NCBI GenBank assembly: GCA_018340375.1
Contig: JAFFJZ010000002.1
Coordinates: 12,108,001 to 12,172,000, forward strand
Source of the DNA: Gonatopus flavifemur
Taxonomy: Eukaryota; Arthropoda; Insecta; Hymenoptera; Dryinidae
DNA length: 64,000 nucleotides
Reading direction: 5' to 3'
Part shown: one piece after another, positions 59,101-64,000 of the stretch
Position numbering within the stretch: the first letter of the stretch is position 1
Layout: each line of letters starts with the position of its first letter
The notes under the pieces: model-generated
The model's database searches: none
What the model was told of the DNA's origin: nothing
What the model saw: the letters and a program-made list of their open reading frames with translations, nothing else
Made by a program: the position numbers and the translations under genes

Positions 59101-62100
59101 GGTCCTGTCATTCTTGCGTGATAGGTTTCTCATAGAATTGCCTCTGCATTACATGTATGATCAGGCTGCATTATCAAGACCGGATGCCAGAACCTGACGG
59201 GCATGATCTGAACATGATAATGCCCTCAGCATTTTTGCTGGTTTTCTGGTACTTTTTTTAATCAGGTTAACTCACAAGGCCCTGATCATTTTACCTGATC
59301 AGTTCCTTATCACGCCTTTGCGTTACATACATGATCGGGTCACATTATCAGGCTCTGACTACCACGTCGGGCTGATGTGATCGAATCATGATAATGACCC
59401 CAGTATTTTTTCTAATCGGGATTAGTGAAAACATTCCCTATACTGTATATAATCCCACTATTTGCTGCGTTTACACCGCGTAGTGTCATTTCAACATAAT
59501 TTGAAGTTATTCTGACTTCGGATCACCGCGTAAAATCCATACTGAGAGAGTTGCTTTTCAGAAATTAACCTCACAATCCAGTAATCGCAGGAGAAGTGGA
59601 AATTCTTCATAAAGTTACTGTGCAGCTTATAAAAATGAGTGAATTCTCAAACATTTTGGAAATCTTACAAACTTTACTCACAAAGGAGTTTACTGAGATT
59701 TACCAGGAGTTTGGATCTACAAATTTCACAGAATTCACAATGCTTTCTTGCAATCTCTCAAATTTCACGATGAAATTCTTCCAGTGTGCAGAGTTTTTAA
59801 GTTGAAGAAGAAAGAAAAAGTGACATATCTTTTCTAATGAAGAGGAATTTTCCTTCTCATTTTGAGTTTCCGCTTTTTGGTGTGTGTATGTGTGTGTGAA
59901 ACCTCACGAAAATGGCCGTTAATCCGGATTAATGTTTTAATGAAGCATATAATACTCACCGAAGTGGTATGAAAGATTGTGCAATAACTTACTCTGTGTA
60001 TGTACGAAAGCTTGATACAGATCTCTACAGAGTAGAGGATCGGGGAGATCACGGAAGAATTCTTTCAGAAGAGCTGCTACATCGTGCGGACATTGATCAG
60101 CACCTATTTTCGATTCTCGGCCACAATCGAAATCTTCTCGCAACTGTAATCCAGAATAACAATCAGTTATTTGCGAATATAATAACAAACAAACCAAGCA
60201 CAAAATTTTGCAGACAATTCGTATGGATTGAGGGAAAACACAGAGCTTTTGGTTCAAATGTAGATTCCTTATAAGTCATTTACGTTCATGGAATTTTCCA
60301 TGGAGCTTCAAATATCCATGTCCATGTTCATACACTCCTAGGAATTCCGTGTTCTCTCTGGGATGATATCGTCTATCAGTTATCAGTTTCTTCATCATCT
60401 TTTGATCAAAATCACATCAGAAATAGGAGATGTTCTATGAAATTTCTACTAGTATAGGGTGAATGGGGGTGAGATGACGCACTTTCCCGCTCCTTTACAG
60501 CATTAAATGGTACACCAAACCTCGTTTACGTAAGAAGAATATGAAGATTCAATTACAATCTCTGAATTTTCCTCGAGTAAATGAGGTTTGATGTATTATT
60601 CCGCGCTGTAGTGGAGCCCCAGAGGAAAAAAATGAGGTGATATAACACGATAAAATGGACCCCTCCCCCAAAGCTCCGAATGACGTGAAAAATCACGTTG
60701 TAAATGACGTGATTTTTCCTGTCATTTTTGTAAGGATTTTTCGACAAATGGATTTCAGATGTATAAAGTTTTGGGTGGCTATTAGGAATCAAGTTCAATG
60801 GTACGTCGAAATGACGTGAGAAATTACGTCATTTATAACGTCATTTTTCACGTCATTTCGACGTATCATTGAACTCGACCCCTAATAACCACTTCCCAGT
60901 AAACACACGCACATTTTAAAAACGTCAAAAACAGTCAATAACCACACGTTGTGAATCAGTAATATTCTTGCGTTGATTCAACGTAAAAATGTCGCGGCAG
61001 ATCACGTGTTTTTCAACCATAAAATAACGTCATATCAACGGTTTGAACATCGTTCAAAAGACGTCAAATATTGACGTGTTCTAATGATGGTTCTGAAACG
61101 TGAATTGAATCCAACAAATTTTTTTTTTGAAAACTTTTCATTCAATATCGAGAACAATAGTATTTCTGAGTATGACAGAATTTGGAAAGTATGCCACACT
61201 ATTTACTATCTTGCTCTTCGTTAAAATTTTAAACATTGTTCGGTTTTATTTGACATTTTTATCTTCAATTGAAGTTCAAATACAAGGTGTTATGAATACA
61301 TTTTAAACGCGTGATTCAAACCCGTTCAAAACACGTTTTTTGAGGACGTCGTTTGATGGTTACTTTTGTATATTAGTTCAAATTACACGTCATCAAAATG
61401 TAATTCCTGGTCGTCTATTTCCCTATCAAATTTTAACCAAAAATCAACGTTATGAAATCAACGACTAACGCCCGTTTGACAGTCTAACGTTCTTTCAACG
61501 TTGAAATGACTTGTGTGTGTTTATTGGGTTAATAGAGCTTTGGGGAGGGGTCCATTTTATCATGTTATACCACGTCATTTTTCATGTCATTTTTTTCCTC
61601 TGGGGCGGGAAAATGCGTCATCTCAGCCTGATTCACTCAATTCTCTTTCGAATTTGTAAAATCTGAATAATGTTCTTTCGAAAGAAATATGAGATGTTCT
61701 CCTTTTCACCGAATGTTTCATTGAGTCAATTCACGAAACGTAAAATGATGATACTATAAAGTCTGCAAAACTTCAGGTTGACATGCATTATCATCAGGAG
61801 CGGACTATGCCAACGGCACCATGGCGCAGGGGTGGCAGGTCGTAAAAGGGCGGCAATCAGGTCGAAAAAAATTTTTTTTCATTTTAATAATTTAAAAACA
61901 ATTTTTAGGGGAATAATGAATTCTCAGCAAAATTAATTTTTGCTGCCATATAAGAGGCGGCGAGCTAGATGGCGCAGGGGTGACAAAAACCAAAGCCCGC
62001 CTCTGATGATTATTATTATCTTTACACGGAGAGAAATTTGTAGTTCAATTTACTATGTTATTATTGTTTCCGAGGAACAGACTGAATTCTGTCGGATTTT

Positions 62101-63526
62101 ACTATGAAGAGCATATTTTTACTACGGTACAACAATAGAATGCTGATCATATTTACTATGTTTTATGGGGGAACCCGTCATAGTCCAGTCTGTTCCTCGG
62201 AAACAATAATAACATAGTAAATTTAACTACAAATTTCTCTCCGTGTATATATTCGAAAACAAAATTTTTTCATGAGAGATTTTGCTGAGCTGTGAAATGC
62301 CTCATAAAAAATTATCACCCCCCAAAATATGAATTTCTATTAGTATTTCTCTTTGTGTCACTTTTAAATCCATGAACAAACGATATACATGGAAAAAAAT
62401 GTGTAGCTGTACCAGCTAGATTTTAGCTATCATAGCTAGATGTGTCGCTGCAGCAGCTAAAATCTAGTTGGTTCAGCTAAACATTTTTTTCCGTGTAGTC
62501 GAATGCGGTGTCGTACTGAAAAAAAAATGATGAGGATAGATTATAAAGAAGTTTTTAAAAGAGGGAAAGCGGGTAAGTAGGAGATTCAGTGTTCTGGACC
62601 ACATAGATATGAATCAAGGGTTGAGTGGTGTTCTCTGATATCAAACGTATGAGGGAGAAGAGAATTGAGTAATTTGTACTGCCTTTCACTCCATTCCCTG
62701 TCAATGGACACGTGATTAAGTGTTCCGTAATTATATAGTTGCAGAAGATTAAGTACGAGGTATTATCCCATACAGCACTGCCACGGATGAGACATGTTAT
62801 CTCCAAGTCGCACTAAATGGATTTGAAGTGAATGAGCGAGATCGGTGAATACGAAATGGGGTGATTCAGGAACGATGCTCGCCTCATTGATATGAAGAAG
62901 ATTAGGAGAATGTAAACAGAAGTTGTAGGTTGATTAGTATAATGTAAATAGTGTTAACAAAGGTTTGAACGATTACTCAAAAGTTTGAAATAAGGGCACA
63001 AATTTGCGGTCAATCCGATCCCAAGAGTGCACAAACGTGCACAGTGTGTTGAGCCAACTTCATCCCTCTCATAGCACGAAATTAGCTCAATGTTGATACA
63101 CACAGGGAATCAAACCCCTTGTTTGTAATTGACATAATTGAAGCTAGATTGATGGAACCGACATGCCTGCAAGAAACAATGAATGAAACCGTCGAATCGT
63201 TACTGGAATGTACTCTTGAAGAATTTATTTGGAGTTCGAAAGTTTCTGTTCTCTGAATAATCTCATAATCTTAAGAAATATTTGTGCATTCTTAAAACTA
63301 TTATTCGTACCTGTCTCACCCTTTTTTTCGAAGGTGATACCCGGAATACCCCAAGAGTTTGGAGGCCGGTATTCTCAAGATGCCTAATACATTGTCTTAC
63401 TAAGCTTGGCACCGCATCCCACTCACCCGAAGAACCTCCTCCACCGCTATCGCTCAAGTCTTGGACCCCAGGATCACTTCCTGTCAAAGCACCACCTTTA
63501 GATGACAGGGATTCACAGGAACCACC
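46813..63526 (-). CDS. Rho GTPase-activating protein, ARHGAP6/ARHGAP36 type (eight 3' coding exons; 5' part outside window)
   Basis: Eight minus-strand exons join in frame (1833 nt, 610 residues plus TGA). A RhoGAP domain stimulates GTP hydrolysis by Rho-family GTPases at the membrane or cytoskeleton. Seen: residues about 39-250 form the domain. [14 protein letters not shown] holds the arginine finger (R62), [10 protein letters not shown] and DLPDPLL form the central helices, and [18 protein letters not shown] holds the conserved Asn. The KKRVRQLRE stretch and the [14 protein letters not shown] segment are typical of the ARHGAP6/36 subfamily. ARHGAP36 proteins are known to lack the arginine finger, whereas this one keeps it, so it should be catalytically competent (inference). 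The tail of about 350 residues is Ser/Pro/Thr/Arg-rich and probably disordered, with basic clusters and RQRSIS/RRQSS phosphosite-like motifs. Upstream exons must lie beyond 64000, because the first visible exon opens in phase 0 without a start. Introns hold many MITEs and a mariner. Confidence 0.93.
47427..47709 (-). CDS. RhoGAP gene, exon g (Ser/Pro/Ala-rich tail)
   Basis: Acceptor ATGATTTAG and donor AG|GTGAGA give 283 nt. The sequence is low in complexity: [16 protein letters not shown], then [17 protein letters not shown]. It includes several SP/TP sites. Frame is continuous with both neighbouring exons. Confidence 0.87.
47992..48289 (-). CDS. RhoGAP gene, exon f (basic/proline-rich tail)
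   Basis: Acceptor TTCACCAG and donor G|GTTCGT give 298 nt. It starts [18 protein letters not shown] (that Met is internal when spliced) and continues with [18 protein letters not shown] and a short hydrophobic block, [26 protein letters not shown] near the end looks like a basophilic kinase or 14-3-3 site (inference). Confidence 0.88.
48895..49021 (-). CDS. RhoGAP gene, exon e (acidic then Ser/Thr/Asn-rich linker)
   Basis: Acceptor TCTTCTAG and donor AAG|GTAATA give 127 nt (one base, then 42 codons). It encodes [20 protein letters not shown], then a short Asn run and [11 protein letters not shown]. No domain is recognisable. Splice signals and frame continuity on both sides support it. Confidence 0.85.
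49422..49651 (-). CDS. RhoGAP gene, exon d (end of RhoGAP domain)
   Basis: Acceptor GATTCAG and donor GA|GTGAGT give 230 nt. It opens with [15 protein letters not shown] and continues through the subfamily-specific [20 protein letters not shown] and [19 protein letters not shown] segments that follow the GAP core in ARHGAP6-type proteins. It ends two bases into a codon. Confidence 0.93.
49782..50168. mobile_element. Fold-back element with arms of about 145 bases
   Basis: TAGAGATCGACCGAAAATTT faces AAATTTCGGTCGATCTCTA. Inner arms match through TGGACGTTGGAAGTGTAGA and GAGCTCCTTAATAATCCAAT. It lies in a RhoGAP intron. Confidence 0.87.
50175..50343. mobile_element. piggyBac-like MITE with TTAA duplication
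   Basis: TTAA at 50171-50174 and 50344-50347 flank ends CCCTCAGACTAAAAAC and GTTTGTAGGCTGAGGG. No coding capacity in 169 bases. It starts a few bases after the fold-back element. Confidence 0.78.
50350..51100. repeat. GTTGC/GCAAC-rich repeat in a RhoGAP intron
   Basis: From about 50640 to 51000, AGTTGCTG, AGCAACTT and TTGCTGAG variants occur on both strands, suggesting a decayed inverted-repeat element (AAGTTGCAATACATCGG and CCGCATATTTGCTTAGC could be ends). The preceding part shows nothing clear. Confidence 0.35.
51102..51495. mobile_element. MITE, CACTGAGAGGGAAAA end, interrupted
   Basis: CACTGAGAGGGAAAAAAATCTTAG faces AATTTTCTTTTCAGTG, with TA outside. Inner TTTTCTT / AAGAAAA arms continue. 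Interrupted at 51269-51445. Confidence 0.65.
51269..51445. mobile_element. Nested element, CTTAAGGTGATCC family
   Basis: CCTTAAGGTGATCCTGGTGG and CGTGGTAGCAGCCAAATA face TTTGGCTGCTGCCACG and GCTAGTATCCCCTCAAG. The centre carries CTGTACAGAGCGATATT, also found in the element at 41250-41502. Confidence 0.75.
51657..52233. mobile_element. MITE, CACTAAGAGAAAAAATTT ends
   Basis: TA-CACTAAGAGAAAAAATTTCC and GGAAACAATAAAATATT face AAATATTTTGTTGTTCCC and GAAAATTTTTTCTCTCA. Confidence 0.65.
52399..52602. mobile_element. MITE, CACTGGAAGAAT family
   Basis: TA-CACTGGAAGAATGTGATTTG faces CAACAAAATTCTTCCAGTG. Inner arms CTGTGCATTTTGTAAAG / AAAATTTGCAC-type pairs. It generates overlapping open frames on both strands that are not genes. 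Confidence 0.72.
52603..53376. other. Non-coding intronic interval (RhoGAP gene)
   Basis: No exon, repeat ends or motif could be supported. Confidence 0.4.
53377..53814. mobile_element. MITE A family copy
   Basis: CACTCGGAGAGAAATGAAGGTC faces GACCTGCATTTTTCTCCGT. Central TTTTACAAAAATAGTAACAA and TTCATTTTGTGAAATTTC arms match the copy at 13209-13682. Confidence 0.8.
54177..55342 (-). mobile_element. Mariner element, internally deleted
   Basis: TA (54175-54176) and TA (55343-55344) flank 1166 bases. The 26-base terminal repeats, TTGGGTATGGGAATAAGTTTC plus CGCCC, are identical. A full mariner is about 1.3 kb, so some 100-150 bases are missing. It lies in the 7.9-kb RhoGAP intron, in the same orientation as the gene. 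Confidence 0.95.
54231..55171 (-). pseudogene. Mariner transposase, broken by a deletion, a stop and C-terminal loss
   Basis: Minus-strand coding starts [14 protein letters not shown] at 55171, with the first helix-turn-helix region ([19 protein letters not shown]). A small deletion then shifts the frame near 54985. The second frame has [25 protein letters not shown] (the WVPHEL-type motif) and the first catalytic Asp in [10 protein letters not shown]. An in-frame TAG near 54528 follows GDCYRL. Downstream, [11 protein letters not shown] and [13 protein letters not shown] keep the other two Asp residues, 34 apart (DD34D). The protein ends at SKESIV, where the usual final 20-25 residues are lost. 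It is therefore non-autonomous. Confidence 0.93.
55350..55880. other. Non-coding intronic interval
   Basis: No gene or repeat ends were recognised between the mariner and the next element. Confidence 0.4.
55885..56075. mobile_element. Inverted-repeat element with GGTAATTATACC / GGTAAATTTACC motifs
   Basis: CGAAGAAGAAGTCAGGAAAG faces TAAGTAACTTCTTCCCGACG. The interior has at least six TTTACC/GGTAAA units in both orientations. Confidence 0.45.
56397..56630. mobile_element. MITE, CACTGAGAAAAAAA family, complete fold-back
   Basis: TA-CACTGAGAAAAAAAAGTTG faces TTTTTCCCTCAGTG-TA. Arms continue TTGTATTGAGTCAAGAATG / CATTCTTGACTCAATACAA-like through nearly the whole 234 bases. Confidence 0.85.
56692..56996. 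mobile_element. Inverted-repeat element, GAATCCCATTGATGAGTG ends
   Basis: AATCCCATTGATGAGTGAG and ATTCAATACAAACC face TTTGTATTGAATTTCATTAC and TCAATGGGTT. Confidence 0.6.
57524..57714 (-). CDS. RhoGAP gene, exon c (domain core with NKM...NLAT motif)
   Basis: Acceptor TTTTCAG and donor ACC|GTCAGT give 191 nt. Two bases complete a codon, then 63 codons follow. It reads [20 protein letters not shown] and ends [11 protein letters not shown]. The splice falls inside the NLAT|VFAPN motif, which is completed by the next exon. Confidence 0.93.
57715..58213. other. Non-coding intronic interval (RhoGAP gene)
   Basis: Nothing supportable beyond the acceptor region of exon c at its start. Confidence 0.4.
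58214..58444. mobile_element. MITE C family copy
   Basis: CACAGAGAGAAATAATTGCTA faces GATAGTAACTATTTCTCTCAGTG. The interior has AGAATACATATTCTTGATT-like repeats as in the nested copy at 11788-12042. Confidence 0.78.
58670..59400. repeat. CCTGATCAGG-rich repeat, copy 2
   Basis: Variants such as GATCAGGTGATCC, CTGATCAGGGCCTGATAGG and ACCTGATCAG recur more than ten times, as at 35520-36050. Phrases like TAGGTTTGCCTCACTTG are shared within the region. Confidence 0.6.
59590..59791. mobile_element. MITE, CACTGGAAGAAT family, diverged copy
   Basis: Right end GAAATTCTTCCAGTG is intact. The left end is degraded (AGTGGAAATTCTTC). Interior TTACTGTGCAGCTTATAAAA parallels the copy at 52399-52602. Confidence 0.5.
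59993..60143 (-). CDS. RhoGAP gene, exon b (central domain helices)
   Basis: Acceptor GGATTACAG and donor A|GTAAGT give 151 nt. It starts in phase 0 with [11 protein letters not shown], directly continuing KKRVRQ from the upstream exon as in ARHGAP6. It carries [20 protein letters not shown] and the LYQAFVHTQ helix and ends one base into a codon. Confidence 0.93.
60488..60611. mobile_element. Hairpin element inserted in the 1.2-kb element
   Basis: It interrupts the left arm between CCCGC and CCCCAGAGG. Ends CTTTACAGCATTAAATGGTA and ACCAAACCTCGTTTAC face GTAAATGAGGTTTGATG and GCGCTGTAGTGGAG. Confidence 0.68.
60772..60892. repeat. Large palindrome rich in ACGTCATT
   Basis: GTGGCTATTAGG...TTCAATGGTACGTCGAAATG faces CATTTCGACGTATCATTGAA...CCTAATAACCAC. 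Arms are about 58 bases around a TTATAACG centre. TGACGTGA/TCACGTCA sites recur. Confidence 0.8.
60895..61528. mobile_element. Nested element, CCCAGTAAACACAC ends, AACGT-rich
   Basis: CCCAGTAAACACACGCAC faces CTTGTGTGTGTTTATTGGG. The interior carries many AACGT/ACGTC motifs in both orientations. It separates the palindrome from the right arm of the 1.2-kb element. Confidence 0.75.
61794..62006. mobile_element. hAT-like short element, CAGGAGCGGAC / GCCCGCCTCTG ends
   Basis: Left CAGGAGCGGACTATGCC. Right AAAGCCCGCCTCTG. Both sides carry ATGGCGCAGGGGTG blocks. CAG-type ends fit hAT, but an 8-base target duplication is not clear. Confidence 0.55.
62025..62245. mobile_element. MITE, CACGGAGAGAAAT family, near-identical arms
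   Basis: TA-CACGGAGAGAAATTTGTAG and TTACTATGTTATTATTGTTT face each other almost perfectly over about 60 bases, ending CCGAGGAACAGACT. TA flanks both sides. Confidence 0.88.
62388..62495. mobile_element. MITE, AGCTG family, 108-base copy
   Basis: TA-CATGGAAAAAAATGTGTAGC faces GCTAAACATTTTTTTCCGTG-TA, with CCAGCTAGATTTTAGCT repeats inside. Related to 36118-36342. Confidence 0.78.
62500..63310. other. Non-coding intronic interval (RhoGAP gene)
   Basis: Exon a splices directly to exon b across this region in phase, so open frames here (such as 62555-62806 on the minus strand) are not needed. No other feature was seen. Confidence 0.5.
63311..63526 (-). CDS. RhoGAP gene, exon a (start of RhoGAP domain, arginine finger)
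   Basis: Acceptor TTTTAAG and donor CAG|GTACGA bound 216 nt, phase 0 at both ends, 72 codons. A Gly/Ser-rich linker ([12 protein letters not shown]) leads into [19 protein letters not shown], then [15 protein letters not shown] with the catalytic arginine. No start codon is supported here, so an upstream exon outside the window is expected. Confidence 0.92.
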
Positions 63527-64000
63527 CTTAAAATATAAAACATAAAACAATATCTTTGTAGAATTTCAGCGCAAGAAAAAGTTTCATGCAAATCTTTCTA
63601 ATGTCAAATTCTTCTACGTAACCCGCATGGAAATTAATTCCTGTGCGACTATTGAGGCCAAACCAGGCGTCCTTCTTTGATTCAAGGCTCTGAATAGAAT
63701 ACGTAAGTAGTCAACCTTCACTGCACCAATGCAAGCTCAAAATCGAGGGCCTTTGAAAGTATAACGGATTGTCGCGAGGATTATTAATTCTTTGTCTGTA
63801 AACTTGATTTTGGTCAATTCTTGCTTGATTTTTTTTAAACAAAAATATAAGCAAAAATTCAATTTTGAAGGTTTGTAAAGAGTAGCATGAATTTTTTCAG
63901 ATTTCTTCTCATCATTTTGAATTAGTTAAACAACGGCTGGACACAGATGACCTTGGTTTACAGACAGAATTTTCCCAAAAATCGTTCCCAGACGGAGGGT
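63527..64000. other. Intron upstream of RhoGAP exon a
   Basis: No additional exon with splice sites and matching phase could be recognised up to the window end. Confidence 0.45.

Larger units (their letters stand above)
60458..61638. mobile_element. 1.2-kb element with GTGAATGGGGGTGAGATGACGC ends, multiply interrupted
   Basis: GTGAATGGGGGTGAGATGACG and TTTCCCGC face GCGGGAAAATGCGTCATCTC and AGCCTGATTCAC. Next blocks GAGGAAAAAAATGA and TAAAATGGACCCCTCCCC are also inverted on each side. Insertions are listed separately. Confidence 0.82.

Noticed and set aside
62555..62806. 83-codon minus-strand frame as a RhoGAP exon
   Set aside because: Exons a and b already join perfectly across it (KKRVRQ|LRED), and no acceptor or donor fits.

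Overview
The window looks like a piece of an AT-rich insect nuclear genome. The evidence is long introns with consensus GT..AG sites, an insect-type mariner element, and a very high density of small terminal-inverted-repeat elements (MITEs). A hymenopteran is a reasonable guess, but nothing here proves it. No rRNA, tRNA, CRISPR or prokaryotic operon structure was seen.

Two protein genes can be supported, and they converge tail to tail. On the minus strand, 46813-63526 carries the last eight coding exons of a Rho GTPase-activating protein of the ARHGAP6/ARHGAP36 type. All exon phases agree, giving 610 residues plus a stop. The RhoGAP domain is complete and keeps the arginine finger. A long Ser/Pro/Arg-rich tail follows. 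The 5' exons lie beyond position 64000. On the plus strand, a small gene spans 14201-39521. Two exons (15408-15570 and 39277-39521) are well supported, and a probable first exon (14201-14299) joins in frame. The resulting 168-residue protein has one membrane segment, two NPG(Y/F) motifs and a C-terminal PDZ ligand (STEV). I do not recognise the family. Its second intron is about 23.7 kb.

Most of the rest is mobile DNA inside introns or between genes. Most of the small elements have CAC(G/T)G...C(A/C)GTG ends and TA target duplications, so they are Tc1/mariner-like MITEs, and many are nested: three levels at 11628-12531, two at 18394-19591, two at 22489-22981, several at 37846-38483, 43552-44140 and 60458-61638. 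A defective mariner lies at 54177-55342. piggyBac is represented by a transposase relic near 17350-17640 and by TTAA-flanked short elements such as 50175-50343. A degenerate AATTGA-rich tandem array fills about 5.1-7.25 kb. An extreme poly-A/poly-T region with two small CpG-rich islands fills 26.2-29.06 kb.

I found no convincing new multi-gene system. The items most worth a second look are the unrecognised PDZ-ligand gene, the nested MITE stacks (which give a relative insertion order), the near-perfect hairpin at 36118-36342, and the homopolymer block with its CpG islands.
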